A stretch of DNA of 64,000 nucleotides from contig CAWKCV010000003.1 of assembly GCA_963848205.1 (NCBI GenBank), positions 434,001 to 498,000 on the forward strand, given 5' to 3'. Position 1 is the first letter of the stretch, and every line of letters starts with the position of its first letter. Shown one piece after another: positions 1-7,697 of the stretch. The notes under the pieces were generated by a model. That model worked only from the letters and a program-made list of their open reading frames with translations. It did not search any database and had not been told where the DNA came from. Position numbers and translations under genes: made by a program. The stretch is from BOG-908 sp963848205 (lineage in GTDB: Bacteria; Pseudomonadota; Alphaproteobacteria; Acetobacterales; Acetobacteraceae).

Positions 1-212
1 AGGTCGGTCTCGCGAAGCGCGAAGCCGATTCGCGCCTTGAACCATTGGCGGTCGTGGGCGACCAGGCTGACGAGGGCGACCGGGGTCTCGCAGATATGGG
101 CGGCGAGGTGGGCGATGCCGTCGAAGCCGCGTTCGGCGGGCGTGTCGAGAATGGCCTGGCGGTGGAGCGCCGCCAGCCTTGCGTCGTCGAACGTATAGTC
201 GGGTGGGTTCAC
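1..212 (-). CDS. GAF-domain protein, N-terminal 70 residues only (probable sensor kinase)
   Basis: The gene runs off the left edge. The visible 70 residues begin NPPDYTFDDARLAALHRQ, continue with AILDTPAERGFDGIAHLAA and end with VALVSLVAHDRQWFKARIG. This is the usual opening of GAF-domain sensor histidine kinases and diguanylate cyclases, where the GAF domain follows a short helix. The start is taken as GTG at 210-212; an ATG at 224-226 is out of frame. No clear ribosome binding site was seen. The output domain lies outside the window, so kinase or cyclase cannot be decided. Confidence 0.6.
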   Translation of the reverse strand, partial: MNPPDYTFDDARLAALHRQAILDTPAERGFDGIAHLAAHICETPVALVSLVAHDRQWFKARIGFALRETD

Positions 213-314
213 GTGGTCCGGGTCATGGCGGTTTGGCCGCATTTGCACGCACCACGCTCACTCTCAGGCGGGCAACTCAGGTAGGAGCTACGTGAGCCGT
301 TGCGGATCCTGGCT

Positions 315-848
315 TCAGTTCGGCGCGCCGACCTGCGGCTGGGCGCCGGCCTGGGCGCGGCGGGATTGCCAGAGGCCGACGAAATCGATGGGCTGAAGGA
401 GGACGGGGGGGAAGCCGCCTTCGCGGGTGACGTCGGAGAGGACGGAGCGGGCGAAGGGGAAGAGCAGGCGGGGGCATTCGATGAGGAGGAGGGGTTCGAC
501 GGCCTCCGGGGGCACGCCGTTGAGGGTGAACACGCCGGCATATTGGAGTTCGGCGATGAAGACGGGGCGGCCTTCGGTGGCGGCGGCCCCGTTGCTGGCG
601 GGAGCGGCCGTCTCGCGTGCTTCGGCCTTCACGGCGAGCACGACTTCATACACGTTCTGGCCGTCCTGCAGGGCGCGTGCCTGGACGTCGAGGTTGATCT
701 GCACGTTGGGCTGGCTGCGCAGGGTCGCGTAGATTTCCGGCGCGTTCGGGACTTCGAAGGAGAGATCCTTGATGTATTGGACGTTGACGACCAGGGGCGG
801 CATTTGCTGCTGGGCATTGTTCGGGTCGACGGCGGTGGTCTCGGACAT
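315..848 (-). CDS. secB: Protein-export chaperone SecB
   Basis: SecB is the cytosolic tetrameric chaperone that keeps preproteins unfolded and passes them to SecA. The protein is 177 residues long, normal for alphaproteobacteria. The core starts at PPLVVNVQYIKDLSFE (about residue 17), and the conserved LLLIECPRLLFPFAR and GGFPPVLLQPIDF stretches are present near the C-terminus. The ATG at 846-848 is chosen because AGGAG lies 6 bases upstream and homology begins there; an in-frame ATG at 905 would add 19 unconserved residues. It is followed on the same strand by the GAF gene and preceded, 66 bases away, by a histidine phosphatase. Confidence 0.95.
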   Translation of the reverse strand: MSETTAVDPNNAQQQMPPLVVNVQYIKDLSFEVPNAPEIYATLRSQPNVQINLDVQARALQDGQNVYEVVLAVKAEARETAAPASNGAAATEGRPVFIAELQYAGVFTLNGVPPEAVEPLLLIECPRLLFPFARSVLSDVTREGGFPPVLLQPIDFVGLWQSRRAQAGAQPQVGAPN

Positions 849-914
849 GGCTGGCTCCTGGTGGTCGGCTCGGATCGCTTTGGCGGGGCCGGTAGCACGC
901 GGCAATGTCCGCGA

Positions 915-1454
915 CTAGGGCGCGGCGGCGGGCGCTGCGAGGTCGAGCGTGATCCACTCGCCGTTGTCGAGCGAGTGGCCGGTGAGTGCGAGCAGGAAGG
1001 CCCAGTGGCTGACGACGAGCGTGGTGCGCCAATGCGGCAGGGTGGCCATCTCGGCGCGGAAGGCGGCGGCGCGGGCCTGGGTGCTCTCCTCGGATTCGGT
1101 GCTGCTGGGCCACCAGACTTCGTCGAGTGCGGTGAAATCGTGGTCGGGCCAGGCTTGGGCGAGGCGGGCGGGCGGCGAGCCGATGTCGCATTTGAAGTGG
1201 AAGCGTTCGCGTATGCCGGGGTGGACGCGCACGGGCAGGCCGAGGGCGGCGGCGGTGGGGGCCGCGGTCTGCAGGGCGCGTGTGTAGGGCGAGGCCAGGA
1301 TGTGGGTGATGCCGTGAGAGCGCAGCGCGTCGGCGGCGGCTTCGGCTTGGGCTTGGCCGAACGGGGTGAGGGTTGGGTCTTCGATGCCCGGGTCCCGGCG
1401 CGTGGCGGAGAAGGCGACGTTGAATTGGCTTTGGCCGTGGCGGAGAAGGATCAT
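915..1454 (-). CDS. Histidine phosphatase family protein (phosphoglycerate-mutase-like)
   Basis: A 179-residue member of the histidine phosphatase superfamily. The N-terminus MILLRHGQSQFN carries the catalytic RHG motif at residues 5-7. ASPYTRALQTA and the second catalytic histidine in VVSHWAF are also present. Substrate is not predictable from sequence; relatives include cofactor-dependent phosphoglycerate mutases, SixA-like and alpha-ribazole phosphatases. The start ATG is 12 bases from a reverse-oriented copy of the intergenic palindromic element. Confidence 0.85.
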   Translation of the reverse strand: MILLRHGQSQFNVAFSATRRDPGIEDPTLTPFGQAQAEAAADALRSHGITHILASPYTRALQTAAPTAAALGLPVRVHPGIRERFHFKCDIGSPPARLAQAWPDHDFTALDEVWWPSSTESEESTQARAAAFRAEMATLPHWRTTLVVSHWAFLLALTGHSLDNGEWITLDLAAPAAAP

Positions 1455-1466
1455 GGAGGGGGGATA

Positions 1467-1510
1467 AAGCAAGCAGTCCTTTTTTGAAAAAAAGGACCAA
1501 AAAACTCCTG
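1467..1510 (-). repeat. Palindromic element, family A, reverse orientation
   Basis: Hairpin arms GTCCTTTTTT and AAAAAAGGAC with flanks AAGCAAGCA and CAAAAAACT. It sits just upstream of the histidine phosphatase start and forms an inverted doublet with the copy at 1549-1595. Confidence 0.9.
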
Positions 1511-1548
1511 TCGGTTGGCGGAGCGGCTGTTGGGACAGGCGTGGCCAG

Positions 1549-1595
1549 GAGCAAAAGTTTTTGGTCCTTTTTTTCAAAAAAGGACTGCTTGCCTT
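1549..1595 (+). repeat. Palindromic element, family A
   Basis: Forward copy: GCAAAAGTTTTTGG, then stem arms GTCCTTTTTT and AAAAAAGGAC, then TGCTTGCCTT. Second half of an inverted doublet with 1467-1510, in the divergent region between the phosphatase and the Tim44-like gene. Confidence 0.9.
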
Positions 1596-1647
1596 ACCAG
1601 TGCCCACCACAAAGCCCATGTCATCCGCACTTCCAAGGAGAGCGACA

Positions 1648-2307
1648 TTGCAAGCTACCGGCGGTTTCCCGGTCGACCTTATCCTGTTCGCGATGATCGC
1701 GGCCTTCCTGGTGCTGCGGCTGCGCAGCATCCTGGGCAAGCGCACCGGGTTCGAGGGGCAGTCGGCGCCGGCGCGCGGGCCGGTCGCGCGCAGCGGTGCG
1801 GTGGTCGATGGGCGGGTGGAGCCGGCGGCGGCGGAGCGTCGCCTGCCCGATCCCGCCGGCCCGGTGGGGCGCGCGATGGCAGTCATGACCGCGCAGGACC
1901 GCCGGTTCGAGCCGGCGCAGTTTCTGGCCGGCGCCGAGCATGCGTTCCGGCTGATCGTGGACGCGTTCGCGGCGGGCGACCGGGCGCGCTTGCGGCCTCT
2001 GCTGACGGCGGAGACGTTCGCGGCGTTCGATGGGGTGATCGCGGCGCGCGAGGCGGCCGGCCACACGCAGCGGACCGACGTTCGCAGCATCGACGAGGTG
2101 ACGATCACCGACGCGCAGCTTGCCGGCACGACGGCGACGATCACGGTGCGGTTCGTCAGCGATCAGGTGAATACGACGCTCGATGGCGCGGGGCTGCCGG
2201 TAGCAGGCACGGATGCGGTGACGGAAATCCACGATTTGTGGGGCTTCACCCGCGAGCTGGGCCAGGCCGACCTGACCTGGCGGCTGGCGAGCGCACGCAG
2301 CGCCTGA
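1648..2307 (+). CDS. Tim44-like / TimA domain membrane-anchored protein
   Basis: A 219-residue protein with one N-terminal membrane segment (VDLILFAMIAAFLVLRL), a proline/alanine linker, and a C-terminal Tim44-like (NTF2-fold) domain from about residue 85 (FLAGAEHAFRLIVDAFAAGD) to TWRLA near the end. Bacterial Tim44-like proteins are inner-membrane anchored; their role is poorly known, by homology to the mitochondrial import motor factor. TTG at 1648 is preferred because AAGGAG lies 8-9 bases upstream; an ATG at 1618 is in frame but lacks a binding site. The mltA start follows 6 bases after its stop, so the two are probably cotranscribed. Confidence 0.8.
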   Translation: MQATGGFPVDLILFAMIAAFLVLRLRSILGKRTGFEGQSAPARGPVARSGAVVDGRVEPAAAERRLPDPAGPVGRAMAVMTAQDRRFEPAQFLAGAEHAFRLIVDAFAAGDRARLRPLLTAETFAAFDGVIAAREAAGHTQRTDVRSIDEVTITDAQLAGTTATITVRFVSDQVNTTLDGAGLPVAGTDAVTEIHDLWGFTRELGQADLTWRLASARSA

Positions 2308-2312
2308 CGGGA

Positions 2313-3470
2313 ATGCGGTTCGGGCGCGGGCTCGCCGCGTGCGTTGCGGCGAGCATTGTGGGTTGCGCGGTGCCGGCGGTGCCGCCCGTGCCGGCCGATG
2401 GGCTGGTGGCGGTGAGTTACGCCCGCATACCGGGCTGGAGCGCCGATCGGCTGGCCGAGACACTGCCGGCGCTGCATGCGCAATGCCACCGGCTGGAGAC
2501 GCTGCCGGCCGAGACGTCGCTGGGCGGCATGGGCCAGGTGGCCGACAGCGGTGGCAAGGCCGGGCTGTGGCTGGCGGCTTGCCAGGCCGCGGGCGGGGTC
2601 GCGGCGGGCGACGAGGCGGGGGCGCGCCGGTTCTACGAGCATTGGTTCAGCGCCTGGCGGGTTGGCGCGCCCGGGCTGTTCACCGGCTATTACGAGCCGG
2701 AAGTGAGAGGCTCGCTGGTGCAGGGTGGCGCGTTCCAGACGCCGGTGCTGGCGCGGCCCACGGATTTGCTGGTCAATACGCAGGCGACCGTCGGGACGGC
2801 GTCGAGCGGGAGGCTCGATGGCGGCCGGCTGGTGCCTTACTGGTCGCGCGCCGAGATCGAACAGGGCCGGATCGGCGCCGCTTCGCGCCCGCTGCTGTGG
2901 CTGGCCGATCCGGTGGATCTGTTCTTCATGCAGATCCAGGGTGCGGGCCGGGTGCGCCTGCCGGACGGCAGCCTGGTGCGGGTGGGGTATGACGGCAAGA
3001 ACGGGCGGGATTACCTGCCGATCGGGCGCATTCTGGTGGCCCAAGGTGCGCTCAAGCCGGAGGCGGTGACGATGCAGAGCATACGCGGCTGGCTGGCGGC
3101 ACACCCCACACAGGCGCAGGCGGTGATGGACCGCAACGAGGATTACGTGTTCTTCCGCGTGCTGGCGGGCTCGGACACGCAAGCGGGGCCTCCCGGCGCG
3201 CTGGGGGTGGATCTGCAACCCGGGCGCAGCGCGGCGGTGGACCGGCACAGCGTGGCGCTCGGCACGCCGGTGTTTGCCGACACCACCGACCCGGTGAGCG
3301 GGCAGGCGTGGCGGAGGCTGCTGCTGGCGCAGGATGTCGGCTCCGACATACGCGGCGCGGCGCGCACGGACGTGTTTCTGGGAGCGGGTGCGATGGCGGA
3401 GCGGCAGGCCGGCGCGATGCACCAGCCCGGCACGTTGTATGTTCTACTGCCGTTGCAGGCGGCCCGATGA
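2313..3470 (+). CDS. mltA: Membrane-bound lytic murein transglycosylase A (lipoprotein)
   Basis: MltA cleaves the MurNAc-GlcNAc bond of peptidoglycan, forming 1,6-anhydro-MurNAc. The protein has 385 residues. The signal ends in a lipobox-like IVGC (cysteine at about residue 18), predicting an outer-membrane lipoprotein. The MltA domain includes the family signature LFTGYYEPEV and DLFFMQIQGAGRV. The C-terminal 3D domain is seen as QDVGSDIRGAARTDVF, with its three aspartates, including the catalytic one. The ATG lies 6 bases after the Tim44-like stop, the same pairing seen in many alphaproteobacteria. Confidence 0.93.
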   Translation: MRFGRGLAACVAASIVGCAVPAVPPVPADGLVAVSYARIPGWSADRLAETLPALHAQCHRLETLPAETSLGGMGQVADSGGKAGLWLAACQAAGGVAAGDEAGARRFYEHWFSAWRVGAPGLFTGYYEPEVRGSLVQGGAFQTPVLARPTDLLVNTQATVGTASSGRLDGGRLVPYWSRAEIEQGRIGAASRPLLWLADPVDLFFMQIQGAGRVRLPDGSLVRVGYDGKNGRDYLPIGRILVAQGALKPEAVTMQSIRGWLAAHPTQAQAVMDRNEDYVFFRVLAGSDTQAGPPGALGVDLQPGRSAAVDRHSVALGTPVFADTTDPVSGQAWRRLLLAQDVGSDIRGAARTDVFLGAGAMAERQAGAMHQPGTLYVLLPLQAAR

Positions 3471-3514
3471 GTTGGGCAAGCTGAGTTCGCGAAGCTGAAG
3501 CGGGCGGGCCGGGT

Positions 3515-4354
3515 TTGACAGGCGAGGGGCCGGTCGGCGTAGGCGCGCATACGGTGTGGCAGGGCGATTGCCTGGCCATCCTGCCGCAGCTTGAGGGCGG
3601 GTTGGCCGACGTGGTGGTGACCTCGCCGCCGTATAATCTCGATCTGGCGTATGGCGCCTATCGGGACAGCAAGCCGGAGGCGGCGTATCTGGACTGGCTG
3701 GTGGAGGTGGCGCTGGCGGTGCGGCGGGTGATGCGGCCCGATGCCTCGTTCTTCCTCAACATCGCCGGCTCGTCGAACCGGCCGTGGCTGCCGTTCGAGC
3801 TCATCGTGCGGTTGCGGCCGCATTTCGTGCTGCAGAACCATATCACCTGGATCAAGGCGGTGAGCATCGGCATGGATGGCGTGGGCCACCACAAGCCGCT
3901 GCCGGGGCGACGGTTCCTGAACCATAATCACGAGCATGTCTTTCACCTGACAATGTCGGGCGACGTGAAGCTGGACCGGCTGGCGATCGGTGTGCCGTTC
4001 AAGGACAAATCCAACATCGCGCGGCGGGGCCATGCGCAGGATGCGCGCTGCCGCGGCAACACCTGGTTCATTCCGTATCGGACGGTGCAGACGCGGGCGG
4101 CGAAGTATAATCACCCCGGAACGTTTCCGGTTGATTTGCCGAGATGGTGCATACGGCTGCATGGAAAAAGCGGCGCGTGTGTGCTCGATCCGTTTGCTGG
4201 CACCGGAACGACGCTGGTGGCCGCGGGGTTGGAGGGCTGTTCGGGGGTGGGGATCGAGCTCGACCCCGCTTATGTCGCGGTGGCGCTGGAGCGGCTGGCG
4301 TCGATAGGGGACAGGCAGAGTATGCCGGGCGACGCAGGAGGTTTGCGGCAGTGA
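3515..4354 (+). CDS. Solitary DNA methyltransferase, N4/N6 class
   Basis: A 279-residue beta-group amino-methyltransferase: catalytic motif IV TSPPYNL (about residues 36-42) comes before the S-adenosylmethionine motif DPFAGTGTTLVAAGLEGC (about residue 228). GIELDPAYVAVALERL follows. TSPPY is most often found in N4-cytosine enzymes but also occurs in some N6-adenine enzymes, so the target base is uncertain. No restriction endonuclease or specificity subunit is adjacent, so it is an orphan like CcrM, but CcrM has DPPYN. The start is a TTG at 3515 without a good binding site; GTG at 3554 is an alternative. The divergent context suggests its own promoter. Confidence 0.85.
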   Translation: MTGEGPVGVGAHTVWQGDCLAILPQLEGGLADVVVTSPPYNLDLAYGAYRDSKPEAAYLDWLVEVALAVRRVMRPDASFFLNIAGSSNRPWLPFELIVRLRPHFVLQNHITWIKAVSIGMDGVGHHKPLPGRRFLNHNHEHVFHLTMSGDVKLDRLAIGVPFKDKSNIARRGHAQDARCRGNTWFIPYRTVQTRAAKYNHPGTFPVDLPRWCIRLHGKSGACVLDPFAGTGTTLVAAGLEGCSGVGIELDPAYVAVALERLASIGDRQSMPGDAGGLRQ

Positions 4355-4465
4355 TCTTGCGGCAGCACGATGCAAGGTTGCATTATCGCACGTTTCACAT
4401 CGGGATACGTGCGCAACTCGACGCGGAGCACAAACGTTATGATTGTGTGCATGATGGAGTGGTAG

Positions 4466-5704
4466 ATGGATGGAGGTGGTGTCACGCCGTCGATCCCCGC
4501 CGATCCGGTGTCTGCACGTAATGAGCATGTGAGCGCTCTGCGGAACGCATTTATTGCTTTCAGCCGATTTCGAAATCATCTGGCAGTTTTGTATGTCGCC
4601 TGTTCCGTCGCGGGCGCAATGTGCGCGCTCGGCATTTTGCAGGCGATGCCGGACCGCTACACCGCGAGCGGGCTGGTCGCTGTGCAGATCGCAACCGGTG
4701 CGCGTATCGACCCCGCGGTGAGGGCGGCGCGTGAGGCGCTTCTGGCGGACGGGCTGCTGGGGCAGGTGGCGGGAACATTCGCGAGCACGCTTCCGGCGTT
4801 GCGCCGTCAGGTATCGGTGACGCAGTCCGACGGGCTGGCGCTGACGGTTTCGGCGACGATGCGCGATCCGGCGCGGGCCGCGGGCGTGGTGAACGGGCTG
4901 ATCGACGATTATGTGATCGCACACGCGCTCCACTCGACTGCTGCGGCCACGCCGGTCATTCGCGTCTTGCACCAGGCGGCGCGGCCTTCTGCGCCGGACA
5001 AGCCGGGACGCTGGCCGGCAGGGTTGGCTGGTGCGGTGGGCGGCGCGCTCGTGGCGTTGCTCGTGCAGCTTGCGCCGGGTTGGGCGCGGGCCGTGCGCAC
5101 CGGCGGCAAGCAGCCTTGGCGGCAGGCGGGGGTCGATGTGATCAGCCGTCTGGATACCGGGCTGGGGCGCAGCCTGGCGGACGCGTTGCTGCAGAGCGGG
5201 GTGGGGCCGCAGATGGCCGCGATGCGCGCGACGCGGGCGACGCTCGGGGATGCCAAGACCGTGAGTTTCGTCGGTGGTCAGCCGGGGCCGGCCGCCAGTG
5301 CGGCCGCCTGCGCCTATGCGCGTGCCGCGGCGCGCGACGGGCAGCATGTGCTATTGGTGGACGGCGACCCGGCGGGTGCTTTCATGTCGCGCCTGCTCGG
5401 CGAGCCAGGTGGGCGATTGGGCGAGGTGCTGCGCGGGGAGGCGGAGTGGCGCGCCTGCGTGACGCATGACCGGGTGGCGGGGCTCGATACGCTGGTCGGC
5501 ATGTCGGACGGTGCGGGCGGGCGTCGCCTGAGCGCGGTGATCGACCAGGCGGCGACGGTGTATGACCAGATCGTGCTGGGCGCGCCGGAGGGCACGCGGC
5601 TGCCGCGCTGCGACCGGGCGGTGATGGTGCTCGATGGCGGGGAGACGGTGGTTCTGGCGGAGCAGGCCGGGCGTGCGCCGCTACGCGGCGTGACGGCCGA
5701 CTAG
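4466..5704 (+). CDS. Wzz/BY-kinase-like polysaccharide chain-length protein with degenerate ATP site
   Basis: 412 residues. The first half has the layout of a Wzz/GumC-type co-polymerase: membrane segment 1 (about residues 40-60), a periplasmic part, then the proline-rich APDKPGRW just before membrane segment 2 (LAGAVGGALVALLVQL). The second half resembles the cytoplasmic kinase/MinD-like domain of Wzc-type BY-kinases. Walker A' is recognisable (HVLLVDGDPAGAFMSRLL), but where the P-loop GKST should be there is GGQPGPAASAAACAYA, without lysine. No tyrosine-rich tail is seen. It is probably a non-catalytic relative acting in polysaccharide export, but no export genes are adjacent. Confidence 0.65.
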   Translation: MDGGGVTPSIPADPVSARNEHVSALRNAFIAFSRFRNHLAVLYVACSVAGAMCALGILQAMPDRYTASGLVAVQIATGARIDPAVRAAREALLADGLLGQVAGTFASTLPALRRQVSVTQSDGLALTVSATMRDPARAAGVVNGLIDDYVIAHALHSTAAATPVIRVLHQAARPSAPDKPGRWPAGLAGAVGGALVALLVQLAPGWARAVRTGGKQPWRQAGVDVISRLDTGLGRSLADALLQSGVGPQMAAMRATRATLGDAKTVSFVGGQPGPAASAAACAYARAAARDGQHVLLVDGDPAGAFMSRLLGEPGGRLGEVLRGEAEWRACVTHDRVAGLDTLVGMSDGAGGRRLSAVIDQAATVYDQIVLGAPEGTRLPRCDRAVMVLDGGETVVLAEQAGRAPLRGVTAD

Positions 5705-5916
5705 CGTAGAAGCCCACAGGCTGCAACCGCAGGTCGTGGTCTCGGGTGTGGCGCGACGCATATCATTTCGATAAATGCTTGTTGCCGTCTAGGCTTTGTC
5801 GATCAATGTGCATGCACGATCAACGATGGTGTTTGACACTGCCGGCGCTTTGCCCAAAGGTTTCGTGCGCGCCGGGGCGACTTTCGCCAGACCGGGCTGT
5901 CGAACGGAGACGTCGA

Positions 5917-7650
5917 TTGCACATTAAGCAGAAATACCTGGCTGCAGCCGGTGTGGCCGCGTTGGCTGTGTCACTCCCCGCTTTGGCCGACACGGATATT
6001 GCGCCGCAGCCGCACATCCTGCGTGCTGAAATCGTCGCCCGCACGAACGTGCGCGACCTGCTGGCGAAGGCGGCGCAGCACCCTGAACTGGCGGCCGTGC
6101 CGCGCGGGCCGATCGAGATGAAGCGGCACAAATATCCATTTCAGGCCGGCGCGGCGCGGACTGCGACGCCGTTTGCGCCGGCACCGAATGTCAGGATCGC
6201 CAGCTACAAGCCGATCGCGGGCAAACTGGTCGAATTCAACGGCACTTACGAAGGCTCCAACGCTCCGGCCATCGGTGGCGACCTCGAGCCGCCCGACCAG
6301 GGACTGGCGGTCGGCAACAATATGGTTGCTGAACTGGTCAACACGTCGCTGCAGGTGTTCACCGAGACCGGCACGCCGATTTCAAGCCCGATCTCGCTCA
6401 ACAGCGTGTTGGCGGTCGACAAGTCCGCAGGCATCGGCGATCCGCATATCGAATACGATCCCACGGTGAATCGCTGGTTCATTGACACGTATTATCAGAC
6501 CAGCACGTTCAACGGATTGCTTCTTGGTGTCAGCACCAGCGCAGATCCGCTCGGCGGCTATACTGTCTATCGCATCGACGCCGGCAGCAGCTCGGTCAAA
6601 GGCTGCTCGGGCCAATGTTTTCCGGATTATCCGCAGCCCGGCTATGACGCGAACGGATACTACCTTGCGGCCGACCTGTTTTCCAACTCCACCGGCGGTT
6701 TCGTTGCCGCCGGGGTCTATGCGCTGCCGAAAGCGCAGTTGGTTGCCGGTGTGCCACTCAGCTACCAGTATTTCCTGTTGCCCGATTTCGTGGTGGAACC
6801 TGCCATTCCCGCCATGCCGGGCGGCTTTGATTTCGCCAACGGCGGCACAGAGTATTTGATGACGGCGCGTAACATCTACGATGGATCCACTAACCTGCGC
6901 GTCTATGCCATCACCAATACGAGTGCCCTTGGTGGCGGCGCGCCCGGTGGCAGCCCGACCGGTCCGCTGGCTGCACATTCGGTGACGTTTCCGGCCGAAC
7001 ATTACGAGGCAACCGTGCCTTCCGTGGAGCCGGATCAGGTCGGGCCTTATGGTCAATCGCTCGGCGGCACGCATTCGCCCGCGCTCGACGGCGGCTATAA
7101 TTCGTTCGGCAGCGGCGTGAAGTATCTCAACGGCACGTTGTACGGCGCACTCACCAGCGGGGCGCAGGATGCCAATAAACTCTCCCGCGATGTGATCGCC
7201 TGGTTTGCGGTCAAGGCAAGTGCGACACCGACGGCCGTTTCGGCGACGATCGCAAGCCAGGGCTACGTCGTGCCGCCGGCCGGATACAGCGTGTCCTATC
7301 CGGGTATCGCACTGGCCGCCAACGGACGGGGCGTGATCGGCGCCACGATCACCAACCCGAACGCCAAGCTTCACGGCGGCTATCCCTCCACCGGTATCGT
7401 CGGCTTCGCTACGAGCGGGCCGAAGAGCATTTTCATCGTGACCGGCCAAGGTGCCGCCAGTGACGACGGCTTTACCGGCTACAATCCAGACGGCACGGCA
7501 ACCGTCGGCCGCTGGGGCGACTTCTCGTCCGCAACCGTGGACCCCGTCACCGGCGAAGCCTTCGTCGCCAACGAATACATCCCCAGCCCCGACATCTTCC
7601 CGCGCACCACCTACGCAAACTGGGGCACCTTCATCACCGGCTACAAATAG
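5917..7650 (+). CDS. Large secreted protein of unknown function
   Basis: 577 residues beginning with a Sec signal peptide: KQKYLAAAGVAALAVSLPALA, cleaved before DTDI. The mature part is rich in Gly, Ser, Thr, Tyr and Asn. Motifs such as DLEPPDQGLAVGNNMVAE, YDPTVNRWFIDTYY, QCFPDYPQPGYDANGYY and RWGDFSSATVDPVTGEAF recall extracellular beta-propeller-like proteins found in many soil bacteria, but no enzymatic family is recognised. The TTG at 5917 is chosen because ACGGAGA lies upstream and the signal peptide starts there; longer in-frame readings add a cysteine-rich, non-signal stretch. A palindromic element follows the stop directly. Confidence 0.75.
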   Translation: MHIKQKYLAAAGVAALAVSLPALADTDIAPQPHILRAEIVARTNVRDLLAKAAQHPELAAVPRGPIEMKRHKYPFQAGAARTATPFAPAPNVRIASYKPIAGKLVEFNGTYEGSNAPAIGGDLEPPDQGLAVGNNMVAELVNTSLQVFTETGTPISSPISLNSVLAVDKSAGIGDPHIEYDPTVNRWFIDTYYQTSTFNGLLLGVSTSADPLGGYTVYRIDAGSSSVKGCSGQCFPDYPQPGYDANGYYLAADLFSNSTGGFVAAGVYALPKAQLVAGVPLSYQYFLLPDFVVEPAIPAMPGGFDFANGGTEYLMTARNIYDGSTNLRVYAITNTSALGGGAPGGSPTGPLAAHSVTFPAEHYEATVPSVEPDQVGPYGQSLGGTHSPALDGGYNSFGSGVKYLNGTLYGALTSGAQDANKLSRDVIAWFAVKASATPTAVSATIASQGYVVPPAGYSVSYPGIALAANGRGVIGATITNPNAKLHGGYPSTGIVGFATSGPKSIFIVTGQGAASDDGFTGYNPDGTATVGRWGDFSSATVDPVTGEAFVANEYIPSPDIFPRTTYANWGTFITGYK

Positions 7651-7697
7651 CAGAAGTTTTTTGGTCCTTTTTTTCAAAAAAGGACTACTTCCTTGCT
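7651..7697 (+). repeat. Palindromic element, family A (between convergent genes)
   Basis: Starts at the base after the secreted-protein stop and overlaps the stop codon of the convergent nnrDE gene (CTA within GGACTACTT). Stem arms GTCCTTTTTT and AAAAAAGGAC. Confidence 0.9.

Noticed and set aside
300..1487. Long plus-strand open frame across secB and the phosphatase
   Set aside because: Antisense shadow caused by high GC; product is a Gly/Asp/Glu-rich run without family features, while the minus strand has two clear proteins.
3515..4354. Restriction-modification system
   Set aside because: No endonuclease or specificity gene next to the methyltransferase.
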